DNA from: Candidatus Albibeggiatoa sp. nov. NOAA
GTDB taxonomy: Bacteria; Pseudomonadota; Gammaproteobacteria; Beggiatoales; Beggiatoaceae
Direction: 5' to 3'
Assembly (NCBI GenBank): GCA_025800385.1
Contig: JAOXRS010000257.1
Coordinates: 62,001-126,000, forward strand
DNA length: 64,000 nt
Shown one piece after another: positions 41,101-50,036 of the stretch. Made by a program: the position numbers and the translations under genes. The notes under the pieces are model-generated. The model had not been told where the DNA came from. It did no database searches and saw only the letters and a list, made by a program, of their open reading frames with translations. The first letter of the stretch is position 1, and each line of letters opens with the position of its first letter.

Positions 41101-44020
41101 TATGGCTGATGTCAGCATTGTGTATATCTTCTTGCAGGGTGTCGTTAATCGCGGACACTCGAAAATATTGCGGCTGACTCCAATTTAAACGGGTAAACGT
41201 AGCCGAAGTAGGATAAATTGAAATTTGACTGCTATCAATGATTGGCTGAATCGTCACATCAACACTGGGTTGTAAGCTCAAACTAATCGAATAACGATCT
41301 GAATCAGCTCCTTCAATCACTTGGGTTGAAAAGTCAGTTTGATCGATAATCACCCCCGCATCATTGTCTAAAATGGGGAAAAATACCTCACGTATATCAC
41401 CGTCATAATTGGGATCAGGGCTGCTACTGCTATGCGTAATAATACCTTGATGATTGCCTTCTAATAATGTGTCATCAATCGGCAAAACAGTTAATGCCAC
41501 TGCATTTGTATCTGCAATTTGTAAAGTCAATGGTACGCCCGCGCCTTGGCCATTTACGGATAATTGTGCATCGGGTTCAACCGTAATATTCACAGGTGCT
41601 GCAGGAAAGGTAGCCAATTGAATCGAATAGGTATCGCTAGTTTCTGTGTCTTCGGGTAATGCTGTGTTTGATGTTGTGTAATTGATTAAAATTTTATCAA
41701 CTTGATGTTGTACTACTTCGTTGATATATCCGGGATTATAACTGTTATCTCCCAGATAAGACGCTTGCATCTGATACGTGCCTTTAGCAGTAAATGTAAT
41801 GTCACATGAACCTATGCCATTGTCTTCTTTTGCCAAAGTTGCTGTACATTGGAAGCTATCAGTACTGTCTTCAATCACCACATCGCCCGTCATATCCGAG
41901 CCTAAATCAGAACCCACAGCAAAAAAGAAAGTCGTGGCTTGACCAATGCCTGAAGGACTATATACTACTTGCGTGATGCTCACTGTCGTATTGGCTTTGC
42001 CCACATCAATATCGCGCGAAATATTCGACGCTGCATTGTAATCGTTATTCCCTGATTGGCTGGCGACAAGGGTACAAGTGCCTGAAGTTAAATAATTAAC
42101 CGTGCTGCCACTGATACTACAAACTGCAGGCGTATCACTACTAAAACTGGTGGACAATCCTGATGATGTGGTTGCGGTTAAACTGGCTGTTGAAGCAGTT
42201 AATGCACTGTCAATGGGGTCAAAAGCGGTAATCGTTTGATTGGCTTTTGCAATGGAAAAACTACGAGAAACATTGGTTGCAGCATAATAGTCATCATCAC
42301 CTGCTTGGGCGGCTGTGACTGTACAGCTACCCGCCCCTGTTAATGTAATGTTTGAACCAGCATTAGCACAATTACCACTGGTACTGTATGTTATATCTAA
42401 ACCAGAATCTGCACTCGCACTTACAGAAAAGTCAGCATTTCCATAGGTTTTATCAGATAAGTTATTAAAGGTAATGACTTGGCTTTTTTTATCACCTTCA
42501 CCTCTAATTCTAAACCGATAAGGTGTACTGTCACGATCATTGGTTTCAATATAAACTACACAATATTCATCTGTTCGACTGGTAGGGCTATAGCGAACAA
42601 TCAAATCTGTGCTTGTGCCATCATTTGGAATCGTGGTTAAACTGGGTTGGGTTTGAATCGAAAAATGGGTGCAATCATCTGTACTGTCGTATTCTTCCAA
42701 TTCAACAATCGGTGTACCTTGTAACAATAAGTCCACTTCACCATTATTGGTAATCGTAAAAGTCTTATCTAAAAAACCATCAACCGCGACATTATCAAAG
42801 TCATTAGGGCTATTCAGATAAGAATAACCGTAAATGCCTGAGTACACGACATCAGTTTCAAATTTAACAACCATATTTGGCCACACTTCCGTAACCGTGG
42901 TGGGTGTATTTCGATCCGTTGTGGTGTAATCCGAAAGCTGTCCTTTATGGTTATAACCCCAACATTTTGCACTGGTGTTGACCAATAATGCACAAGAATG
43001 ATGTCCTGACACTGCAACATTTTTTACGTTACTGAGGCCGCTGACTGTCACAGGAATATTACTTGATGTATTTGATCCATCACCTAACTGGCCATATGTA
43101 TTATTTCCCCAACATTGAGCTGTTGCATCGGTTAACAAGGCACAGCTATGTGTATGACCTGTTACAATTTGAGTAACATCAGTTAAGCCATTGACAGCCA
43201 CAGGGCTGGTACGTTGTGTATTGCTGGCATCGCCTAATTGCCCATCAGTATTTAAACCCCAGCATTGCACCGTATTATCATTCAACAGGGCGCAAGTGTG
43301 TGATTGACCTAAAGCCAACTGCGTTGCATTACTTAAACCGCTTACTGTTACTGCGCTACTACTATCCGTTGTCGTTGTATCGCCTAATTGACCACTTGCA
43401 TTGCTACCCCAACATTGCACCGTACCGCCACTGATAACAGCACAAGTATGATTTGCTCCAAGCGCGATGGCAGTTACATCACTCACACCTGAAACGGTAA
43501 CCGCTGAACTGCTGTCTATTGTTGTACCGTTACCCAGTTGGCCATTTGAATTACTGCCCCAACATTTTATGGTTCTATCAATCATTAGTGCACAAGAATG
43601 ATTCGCGCCCGTACCAACCGCAATCGCATTATTCACACTTGCCCCAGATTGCCCAAAAGTATCATCTCCCCAGCAATCAATATTTCCATCTAATTGCAAA
43701 GCACAAGTATGGCTTTCTCCTAATGCAAGTTCTACCAAAGAGCTATTATTATTAATCGGTACAGGCGTGTGATACTCAATCGTTGTGCCATCGCCTAATT
43801 GTCCCGTGTCGTTATTCCCCCAGCAGCTTTTCACAGATTCTTGAATTACACAGCTGTGCTGTTCTGAACTAGAACTATGATTCCATAGTTTGACAATACC
43901 GCTAAGCGTGATGGCTTGAGATGGGGTAGAAATAAGTAGTGAAATAATAAGGATTGAATATGTATAAAAAAAAGGGTCTACCTTGCACAAAGGCCATATG
44001 TGGAACATTTTCATGTTCAT
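38129..44020 (-). CDS. Giant secreted modular protein: RCC1 repeats, Ig-like, Calx-beta and FN3 modules
   Basis: A 1963-residue protein. A signal peptide (cleavage after TPSQA) precedes an N-terminal block of seven RCC1-type repeats (about residues 45-375). Each contains CWG (SCWGNN, DCWGDD, KCWGSN and so on), and each is paired with HSCAL or HTCAL, so the repeats have two conserved cysteines. Then come Ig-like/MBG-like repeats (about 520-760) and Calx-beta segments (DTETSDTYSIQL, then EGADSDRYSISLSLQP). FN3 domains follow (about 1030-1200), then a Ser/Asn/Gln/Asp-rich linker (about 1205-1265) of low complexity. A beta-helix-like stretch of about 40-residue repeats (about 1290-1440; GGSISGTNINNGTI, GGELNGTTQSRGTI) and leucine/phenylalanine-rich short repeats (about 1455-1590) complete it. 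No anchor or autotransporter end is seen. It is likely a surface or secreted adhesin or recognition protein. The function is unknown. Confidence 0.85.
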   Translation of the reverse strand: MNMKMFHIWPLCKVDPFFYTYSILIISLLISTPSQAITLSGIVKLWNHSSSSEQHSCVIQESVKSCWGNNDTGQLGDGTTIEYHTPVPINNNSSLVELALGESHTCALQLDGNIDCWGDDTFGQSGASVNNAIAVGTGANHSCALMIDRTIKCWGSNSNGQLGNGTTIDSSSAVTVSGVSDVTAIALGANHTCAVISGGTVQCWGSNASGQLGDTTTTDSSSAVTVSGLSNATQLALGQSHTCALLNDNTVQCWGLNTDGQLGDASNTQRTSPVAVNGLTDVTQIVTGHTHSCALLTDATAQCWGNNTYGQLGDGSNTSSNIPVTVSGLSNVKNVAVSGHHSCALLVNTSAKCWGYNHKGQLSDYTTTDRNTPTTVTEVWPNMVVKFETDVVYSGIYGYSYLNSPNDFDNVAVDGFLDKTFTITNNGEVDLLLQGTPIVELEEYDSTDDCTHFSIQTQPSLTTIPNDGTSTDLIVRYSPTSRTDEYCVVYIETNDRDSTPYRFRIRGEGDKKSQVITFNNLSDKTYGNADFSVSASADSGLDITYSTSGNCANAGSNITLTGAGSCTVTAAQAGDDDYYAATNVSRSFSIAKANQTITAFDPIDSALTASTASLTATTSSGLSTSFSSDTPAVCSISGSTVNYLTSGTCTLVASQSGNNDYNAASNISRDIDVGKANTTVSITQVVYSPSGIGQATTFFFAVGSDLGSDMTGDVVIEDSTDSFQCTATLAKEDNGIGSCDITFTAKGTYQMQASYLGDNSYNPGYINEVVQHQVDKILINYTTSNTALPEDTETSDTYSIQLATFPAAPVNITVEPDAQLSVNGQGAGVPLTLQIADTNAVALTVLPIDDTLLEGNHQGIITHSSSSPDPNYDGDIREVFFPILDNDAGVIIDQTDFSTQVIEGADSDRYSISLSLQPSVDVTIQPIIDSSQISIYPTSATFTRLNWSQPQYFRVSAINDTLQEDIHNADISHTITSLDETYADPEWVVDAISGDTINVSIIDDDSNAAPSAPSGLTASISPDNQIILDWLDNSNNESQFTLQHTIAELPPNVTGYAFDTTGIDCGVSQQFVLFASNALGESEQTVINLTLPCPAVSAPNQVTATISNNNTVQILWTDGNANEVGYQISRNGQLLINTAPNIQQYSDTGLTCGSVYEYVVRAIDDSLQLSQASLAQVVLPCPDASINNNEDNSNQSSDDQNSDSSQQNDGSNQSSNSDSDQSNNSGQNSNQTNNDSEQNNNQSSDSGQTNNTQQDDSPFAGTPAELLPPPPSVVLVNGESVSQAANISGQTVQDLTISQNGSVSNGTLAGDNSSEGLISNMIIAEGATLSGGSISGTNINNGTIKDATITAYSEVIGGMLDGNITNRGTLTNVSLAEECTVTGGELNGTTQSRGTIFDVDLTAHARVIGGTIGGEIRGTADAPAYLGNVEILAGATLNHVRISPTTELPDDITLGEGVIFPSSYKKPRFTDFGIDESRLRTIDVETFQGIEPAAFSLFEPNHLQQLSLDLFAEFEAEDIRYLQAETVAAINFEQFAQLPLDSFAGFTANNVDALSSQNLATMTLTQLNAMQPDAIKQAKQPAKIFTQLNPNNITPAQLKAYLPDGWEIDETTGKMTTPVGTKLTYKNLSLQNILSPQQTSFPDIADLSSSFSLGGVGGNTAEQDLNTGLQQSPSLGDVDLSQFIFTQNENGVLNIVGEGEYAGITFAFLPDVNGIEQAPLDVPVGLSQDEGGFFTMVTPEQQQFFLTPSSNDPVGLVTVLSSETVETESQRTDQTSIACEYDDQVAKFNESGDTLLKVSQDSTRRVRAFETDIHAVTMFDAFVESAPNDFCFNDDCNWEEMPDNLQQGMHFPNNFRALQQAYVVYPDGSSQVVYPTVLSPVTFERLIAELAGVEKVIYQSNGSFKVSYLGQTITLYPSFDTVTTPLANPNAEVLPSIEFQVDGSLKYTVQDCTRLVTTTLSIE

Positions 44021-44617
44021 GATGTATTCCTTCCATCAATTAGATAACAAGAATATCAGCATGGTCTTGGACAACTAATATTTTGTTATGACAGGATTTT
44101 AATTAATAAAGCATCCAAACAAGATGGCTTGATTTTAAAAATTGCATATTGGTTTATTAAAATAGGAAATGGAATAGGTGTTTATCTTTAACTATATTAT
44201 TATTCATCATATTTTTAGTCTCGCCTTTCAATAGAAATAAAGTTATTTTTAGTTTATATGCTGTGTTTAACATATATTCGGTTATATGGTTTATTTCTGG
44301 TAACATGTTCTCTTTTTTAAGCAAAGTATAATCCAGACTGGTTTGTAAGATTTTCTAGTTATATTGAATAGTTATTGTTGGTGGGTGTGAAAAACGGGGC
44401 ACTATAGATAAGCTAGCAATACCCCGTATATAACGTAGTATGTTTTATCTGCACAAAACCATGAGTGCACGGACAAAAACATCATATTTAATATATCTCA
44501 ACGGAAGTGGATTGTTTTAGGTTGGCAGGAATTGTTTTAGGGTTTGCGGGAATTTTAAGAGTACTGCTATTTTGAAACATCGCAATGCCCAAATACACTA
44601 AACGGTTTTGCATCCAT
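44021..44617. other. Large AT-rich intergenic region
   Basis: About 600 nt between the giant protein's start and the end of the AraC gene. It must hold the giant gene's promoter on the minus strand. No convincing gene is present. The only ordered element is a short tandem repeat at 44509-44557. The tract 44385-44430 is less AT-rich, but no fold was identified. Confidence 0.5.
44509..44557. repeat. Two and a half tandem copies of an approximately 20-bp unit
   Basis: GGATTGTTTTAGGTTGGCA (44509-44527) is followed directly by GGAATTGTTTTAGGGTTTGC plus G (44528-44548) and a partial third copy, GGAATTTTA (44549-44557). It sits just past the end of the AraC-type gene. It could be an operator or simple slippage DNA. 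Confidence 0.4.
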
Positions 44618-45592
44618 TTATGCAGACTTTTTAAACACAGCGGGGGTAACCCCAAAATGTTTTTTAAAGGCTTTAGTAAAATCAGATTGATGTTTATAGC
44701 CGCAGTAAGTGGTAATATCTTGGATGGTTAAACGTTTTTCTGATAATAATTCAGAAGCTTGTAACATGCGTTGTTCCCGCAACCAAGCAAATACAGGCTT
44801 GCCAAAAAAGGTTTTAAATCCTTCCGTTAATTTTTTCTCGTTAATTCCCACAGAATGGGCAAGCTCAATAAGTGAAGGCGTGGTTTTCAAGTCTGCAAGC
44901 AAACGGTCACGGGCTTCATAAATCCGTTGCTTATCAGCATGAGAAAAAGCAATATGTAATGACTTATCGACTTTGGCTTGGTTCAGACCTGCAAGAAAAT
45001 GTACGAGCCATTCTTGGGCTTTGGCTTCCATGTATAAGCGTTGCAAGCCTTCGTCTTCATATGGAAAATGCTGAATCTGTTGAATTGCTTGTTTTGCTTC
45101 TATGGTAAGTGGAATATGACGCATTTCGGAATTAAAGTCATCGCCTGCCAAAAAAGCGTTTAATTGCTTATCTACTTTAATTTGAGTCATTTGCAAAGCT
45201 GCATCTAATGCTTCACGACTGATAATCATTTCAGCTTGGGTGATGTCACCCGCCTGCATTAAGTAATCAGAAAATTCTCGAAGTAATAACATATTCATAC
45301 TATCGCTGCGATGATGATGTGAATGTTCATGTGTATGGGTAGAAAAGTTTGCACTGATTTTCTGGTGTTGGCTGGGTATATAAATCGCTAACATCGATGG
45401 CGTATGCAATTCTAATTGAATATCCTGAACAAAATGCGCCGTTTTAACCCCGATATATAAATGCTGGTTGAGATGAGCATTGGTTGCTTCACATACACCA
45501 AATGGTTTAGGTATTTTAACTTGACTGGGATTATCAATAGAGTAGGTTTCACCCTGATGACTTTTATAGGTGACATTGAAAATCGGCTGCAT
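44618..45592 (-). CDS. AraC-family transcriptional regulator with a His-rich insert
   Basis: A 324-residue regulator. The C-terminal 100 residues are two helix-turn-helix units: LAHSVGINEKKLTEGFKTFF, FAWLREQRMLQASELL, ITTYCGYKHQSDFTKAFKKH and FGVTPAVFKK. The N-terminal two-thirds is a divergent sensor domain. At about residues 84-98 it carries a histidine cluster, THTHEHSHHHRSD, that could bind a metal ion. The layout resembles PchR/YbtA-type regulators of iron-siderophore genes, which are about this length, but no uptake gene lies next to it. It is transcribed away from the TPR-glycosyltransferase gene, with about 190 nt between them. Metal sensing is a guess. Confidence 0.86.
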   Translation of the reverse strand: MQPIFNVTYKSHQGETYSIDNPSQVKIPKPFGVCEATNAHLNQHLYIGVKTAHFVQDIQLELHTPSMLAIYIPSQHQKISANFSTHTHEHSHHHRSDSMNMLLLREFSDYLMQAGDITQAEMIISREALDAALQMTQIKVDKQLNAFLAGDDFNSEMRHIPLTIEAKQAIQQIQHFPYEDEGLQRLYMEAKAQEWLVHFLAGLNQAKVDKSLHIAFSHADKQRIYEARDRLLADLKTTPSLIELAHSVGINEKKLTEGFKTFFGKPVFAWLREQRMLQASELLSEKRLTIQDITTYCGYKHQSDFTKAFKKHFGVTPAVFKKSA

Positions 45593-45779
45593 ACTCTCCC
45601 CCTTGCCTAAATTATACTAGAATTTAAGCAATTTAGAGTCCCTATAAAATACACAATATCAAGTTGCTATTCTGCAAAGTTTTACTTGTTAAATAAGGTT
45701 TTTAATAGTTGATAATAGACTTTCTGTATTAGACAATGTTATTTCTTTGAAGCCTGCAAATGAAAGAAAGGATGTTATT

Positions 45780-47945
45780 TTGCAACAATTAGTCAAACAA
45801 GCTATGGTTCTTGCAAAACAAGGCCGTGTGCAAGATGCCATTCTTTGTTATCAAAAAGCCATCAAAGCCAATCCAAATCAACCTGTTCAAGTTTATCAAG
45901 CTTTAGGTGAATTACTATTACAAGCTGGGCAGCTCAATGCTGCTGAGGACTGCTTTCAATTTTTAGTAAGTAATATTTCCAATTATATCGATGGTTATGT
46001 CAACTTAGCTAAAATTGCAATGCAAGCCAATAAGTTAACAATAGCTTTGGAGAGGTGGGAATATTGTATTCAGACTTTTCCTGATAAAGTGCAATTGATT
46101 TGGCTGGTGAATAAGGCAGATATTTTATTGAAATTGGAACGTTTTGAGGAATCAGAGCACACTTTCCAGTTAGTTATAAAAATAGCTCCCAAAGTACCAG
46201 CAGGCTATATTGGCTTAGCACAAGTTGCACAAATGCAATATCAATGGCTACAAGTGACTCAATATTGGGATATTTGTTTGCAAAGATTCCAAAATCAAGC
46301 ACAACCAAATTGGTATTTAAATTGTGCTACAGCACATAATAATATTGGACAATTTCAACAATCTACCAATGTCTTAACTCAAGCCACAGAACAATTCCCT
46401 GATAATTTAAAATTGTTTATCGAATTAGCTAAAACCTATGAAAAATGGATGAAATTCGATATTGCTATCAAACAGTGGGAAAATACATTACAACTATTTC
46501 CAAATGAAATAGAAATACAAATTGGCCATATTGCCTGCTTATCTCAAGCCACAAAATATGCAGAAGCAGAACAGCATTGTCATGACTTTTATCAAAAAAC
46601 ACAAAATATACAATTTTTAACTGTCTTAAGTGATAATCTTGTTTACCAATATCAATATGATGAAGCCCTCAAGATTATTTCTGATTTAATCGCTGCCCAT
46701 CCTGAAAATACAATATTTTTGCTGAAAAAAGCCCATATTTTGATGGCATATCGTGAACAAGATAAATTTCAGTTAGCTGTTGATGTACTGCAATCCTTTA
46801 ATAAAAAACACCCAAATGCTAAACAAACGCAATTATTCTTGGCTAATGCTTATATTCACAATAATGAATTTGATGCAGCTTGTCAGATTATTTCTAATTT
46901 AGATATTAAAAATAGTAAATCTTTTTTAGAATTAAAAGCTTGGTATCATCATATCAATAATAATGAACAACAAGCCAAGTTAGTGTATGAACAAATATTT
47001 AAACAATATTACAGTCCGCGCATTCATGCTAAATTTAGCTTGAAAAGGATTGATACAAAGCCAATTAATCCACAGTCGAACGAAATATTTTTATTTACAC
47101 GGGTTAAAAATGAAGCTGATTATTTTGAGTGGTTTTTAAATTATTATCGCAATTTAGGTGTGAGTCGCTTCTTTATTGTAGATAATGACTCCTCCGATCA
47201 AACCCAACAGATTTTACTGAATCAACCCGATGTGCATGTATTCTGGACAGATGACCATTATGGTTTAACAGGTTCTGGAGTACGTTGGATCAATGAGCTT
47301 GTAGAACGTTATGGTACAGACCATTGGTGTCTGTTTATTGATACAGATGAAGCGTTGGTTTTTCCTGATATGGAGCAAAAAAATTTAACCCATTTGGTTA
47401 GTTATATGGATGAACATCAATACGATGCAATGAATAGCTTTATGTTGGATATGTATTCCGAATCATCTAGTCAGGAAGCGTATCAAGCTGGTGATGACTT
47501 AGTTAAATATGCATCTTATTTTGATAGTCGCCATGATATGATGCCTACTTATCAATGTGGTTATCGCCTTGTTTCAGGTGGAATGCGTAAACGTTTATTT
47601 GGCGAGCGAGAAACCTTAAATAAAACACCTTTGATTAAAGGTGGAAAAGGTATTAAGTTTTTATCGAGTTGTCATTATATTTCACCTGCTCGAATTGCTG
47701 ATGTCTCTAGCGTACTATTGCATTATAAAATTGCACTTGCTCCAAATAGTAAACTAGAAACACCTATATTAGAAACAGAAAAAGTCAAAAATATGGCTTC
47801 TCACTGTAAAAGGCGCAATCACCGTTATCATCAAATATTATCGCAGTTGGATGATGAGACTTATCTTTGTGCAGATAGCGTAAAATATGAATCAAGTCAG
47901 CAACTTGTTGATTTAGGTTTGATGCATAGACCCAAAAATTTCTAA
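45780..47945 (+). CDS. TPR protein with C-terminal glycosyltransferase domain
   Basis: A protein of about 722 residues. The first 420 residues are TPR repeats (LAKQGRVQDAILCYQKAIKA, ALGELLLQAGQLNAAEDCF, GLAQVAQMQYQWLQVTQYWD). The C-terminal 280 form a GT2/GT92-like domain. EIFLFTRVKNEADYFEWFLN opens it, FIVDNDSSDQTQQIL follows, and DTDEALVFPD gives the DxD metal motif (about residue 520). SGGMRKRLFGERETLNK and a histidine-rich C-terminus complete it. The frame is open from a TTG at 45747, but AGAAAGGA lies seven bases before the TTG at 45780, so that start is preferred. It is eight nt upstream of a TPR-sulfotransferase with the same plan, suggesting paired glycan assembly. TPR-fused transferases may modify proteins directly, like O-GlcNAc transferase. 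Confidence 0.82.
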   Translation: MQQLVKQAMVLAKQGRVQDAILCYQKAIKANPNQPVQVYQALGELLLQAGQLNAAEDCFQFLVSNISNYIDGYVNLAKIAMQANKLTIALERWEYCIQTFPDKVQLIWLVNKADILLKLERFEESEHTFQLVIKIAPKVPAGYIGLAQVAQMQYQWLQVTQYWDICLQRFQNQAQPNWYLNCATAHNNIGQFQQSTNVLTQATEQFPDNLKLFIELAKTYEKWMKFDIAIKQWENTLQLFPNEIEIQIGHIACLSQATKYAEAEQHCHDFYQKTQNIQFLTVLSDNLVYQYQYDEALKIISDLIAAHPENTIFLLKKAHILMAYREQDKFQLAVDVLQSFNKKHPNAKQTQLFLANAYIHNNEFDAACQIISNLDIKNSKSFLELKAWYHHINNNEQQAKLVYEQIFKQYYSPRIHAKFSLKRIDTKPINPQSNEIFLFTRVKNEADYFEWFLNYYRNLGVSRFFIVDNDSSDQTQQILLNQPDVHVFWTDDHYGLTGSGVRWINELVERYGTDHWCLFIDTDEALVFPDMEQKNLTHLVSYMDEHQYDAMNSFMLDMYSESSSQEAYQAGDDLVKYASYFDSRHDMMPTYQCGYRLVSGGMRKRLFGERETLNKTPLIKGGKGIKFLSSCHYISPARIADVSSVLLHYKIALAPNSKLETPILETEKVKNMASHCKRRNHRYHQILSQLDDETYLCADSVKYESSQQLVDLGLMHRPKNF

Positions 47946-47953
47946 ATCATATT

Positions 47954-49423
47954 ATGCAAAATGCCAATCAACATGCCAAATTAGGCTTAACTTATCAACA
48001 TCAAAATCAATTACAAAAAGCCGCTCAACATTATTACCAAGCCATTGAATTAGATGCCAATCAGCCTGCTTGGGTTTATGCTTCTTTTGGCTCTTTATTA
48101 TTGAAATTTAAACAAATCCAAAAAGCTGAGCATTTTTTCAAATTTATGCAACAGCAACACCCCAACGAGCCCTATAGTTATATTGGTGCAATCACACTAT
48201 TCGTAGCACAAAAACGATGGGAACAAGTTTTAGATCAATGTCAGCGTTGTTTGCAAAAAATTCCTTTTGAAATAAATTGTTTATCAGCTAAGGCAGATGC
48301 TTTATTTAAACTAGGTCGTTATACAGAAAGCAAAGTGATTTACCTATTCTTAATAAAACATGATTTAATTAAACCAAACCTTGCCATTTATCATCGATTA
48401 ATTAAAGAAATCACATTTGTACAAAATGACTTAGTGGCAGCAAAGTATTGTCTTGATAAGGCCTTACAGCAATTTCCTGAGAATGCATTTTTAAACCAAA
48501 AACAATTCCAATTAGCTCAGTATTTTAATAGTTTAGATCAGCCTGCAGATACTATTGAAAACTTATCAAAAAAATATCCAACATTACCAATTTATCAAGT
48601 ATGGTTAAATACTATTCAAAGGTTTTATGATGGGGAACAAAGAATTGAGCATTTGCATAAATTGTTAACTGCACTAGATAAAGTAGAGCATGTTAATAAT
48701 GAAGTAGAGTTCTTGTTATTGAAGATAAATATTTACCTTGCATTGAAAGATTATGAAGTCACTCGTTCACTGATTGAAGATTTGCGTAAATTGGATTGTC
48801 AAACCCCTATTTGTCAAAGCTTATTTCATATTCAGCAAAAACTAAAAGTCGCCCATTTTCCCAATTATAATGCACCCAAAATCTTTGGTATTGGTTTAAG
48901 CCGAACGGGGACAACTTCGTTAACTCAGGCGTTGGATATCTTAGGGTTTCATACTGCTCATTGGATAAATCCACATACCGATAGAGAATTAGATATAGAC
49001 GATGTTTTGCTATTTGATGCATTAACTGATATTTCAATTAGTTATATGTTTGAAACGTTGTATGAAAAATTTCCTAATGCTAAATTTATTTATACCACAC
49101 GCCCATTGGATTCATGGGAAAAATCAGTGAAAACCCATTATTTACGCAACCATTTTTCTAGTGATTTAAAAAAATTAATACCTATTACAAATTATAGAAA
49201 TCAAACTTATCAAAATACACAACATAATATTTATTCGAATCACACTTCTTGGCGTGAAGCCTACCTTCATTTTGATACTCGAGTAAAAACATTTTTTGCT
49301 GATAAACCACAAGATAAATTTTTGGAATTTAACATTTTTGTAGGAGATGATTGGCATCAATTATGTGAATTTCTAGGCTGTGATAGACCTACAATAGATT
49401 TTCCGTGGAAAAATAAAACTTAG
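47954..49423 (+). CDS. TPR protein with C-terminal sulfotransferase domain
   Basis: A 489-residue protein. Residues 1 to about 290 are TPR repeats (LGLTYQHQNQLQKAAQHYYQ, AKADALFKLGRYTESKVIYL). Residues about 305-489 form a PAPS-dependent sulfotransferase. FGIGLSRTGTTSLTQALDIL contains the 5'-phosphosulfate-binding loop and is of the type seen in the Sulfotransfer_4 group. ALTDISISYMFETLYEKFP and KFIYTTRPLDSWEKSVKTHY include the 3'-phosphate-binding Arg and Ser. It probably transfers sulfate from PAPS to a sugar or tyrosine. Its N-terminal repeats look like those of the TPR-glycosyltransferase eight nt upstream, so the pair arose by domain swapping on a shared TPR base. It converges with the lipoprotein gene at 49467. 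Confidence 0.88.
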   Translation: MQNANQHAKLGLTYQHQNQLQKAAQHYYQAIELDANQPAWVYASFGSLLLKFKQIQKAEHFFKFMQQQHPNEPYSYIGAITLFVAQKRWEQVLDQCQRCLQKIPFEINCLSAKADALFKLGRYTESKVIYLFLIKHDLIKPNLAIYHRLIKEITFVQNDLVAAKYCLDKALQQFPENAFLNQKQFQLAQYFNSLDQPADTIENLSKKYPTLPIYQVWLNTIQRFYDGEQRIEHLHKLLTALDKVEHVNNEVEFLLLKINIYLALKDYEVTRSLIEDLRKLDCQTPICQSLFHIQQKLKVAHFPNYNAPKIFGIGLSRTGTTSLTQALDILGFHTAHWINPHTDRELDIDDVLLFDALTDISISYMFETLYEKFPNAKFIYTTRPLDSWEKSVKTHYLRNHFSSDLKKLIPITNYRNQTYQNTQHNIYSNHTSWREAYLHFDTRVKTFFADKPQDKFLEFNIFVGDDWHQLCEFLGCDRPTIDFPWKNKT

Positions 49424-49466
49424 CCTAAATTCACTATTTTTTGCAACTACGATCCCCTTGTTTTAG

Positions 49467-50036
49467 TTACAAAACTGTATGCTCATATAATTCTGTAATG
49501 GCATCTGAAATCCGATAGCCTGCTTCGCCAAATTCAGTGGTTTGTTTATCGACCTCAATCATGCCAGAAACCCAAACAGGGTAATACGCCATGTCACCAT
49601 CAATTGCTTGCCCTTCTGCGGTTTTAACTAAAATGATTTGATTGCTTGGCGGTGGTGGTACATGGATACACGCCCCAAAATAAGGCACAAGTAAAAACTG
49701 CACAATATTGCCTTCTGAATATGCCAAAGGTGCAATGAATCCCCCTATTTTGACATTTTGATCCTGCATTTCTGTATTTAGCGGCGCGCTATTAATTTCG
49801 CTCATCATTTGCTGATAAGTTTCATCGGCCTTGGGATCATCATCCTCAAAGGCTTCTAGCAAAGGCATATATTTAGCGGCAATGGTATCAGGCTCAAAAC
49901 CGAGCGGAATCAACGCCTCCCATTTAATTTCCCGTGGTGCTTCAATAGCTAATTCTTCATCAGTCAAGCTATTTGTATCTTGTTCACCGCAAGCAAATAA
50001 AGTCATGCAGAAAAATATAAGAACAACGTATTTCAT
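49467..50036 (-). CDS. DUF3299-family lipoprotein
   Basis: A 189-residue lipoprotein: MKYVVLIFFCMTLFACGEQD has a lipobox, LFAC, with Cys16 to be lipidated. The C-terminal 140 residues are typical of DUF3299: IKWEALIPLGFEP, KIGGFIAPLAYSEGNIVQFL, LVPYFGACIHVPPPPSNQII and YPVWVSGMIEV. It is the last gene of the four-gene zinc operon and overlaps the permease gene by one base. DUF3299 proteins commonly sit beside MacB/LolD-type ABC genes, and in Vibrio a comparable protein belongs to the Zrg zinc uptake system. A role in loading or holding zinc, or a ligand, at the inner or outer membrane is plausible but unproven. Confidence 0.86.
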   Translation of the reverse strand: MKYVVLIFFCMTLFACGEQDTNSLTDEELAIEAPREIKWEALIPLGFEPDTIAAKYMPLLEAFEDDDPKADETYQQMMSEINSAPLNTEMQDQNVKIGGFIAPLAYSEGNIVQFLLVPYFGACIHVPPPPSNQIILVKTAEGQAIDGDMAYYPVWVSGMIEVDKQTTEFGEAGYRISDAITELYEHTVL

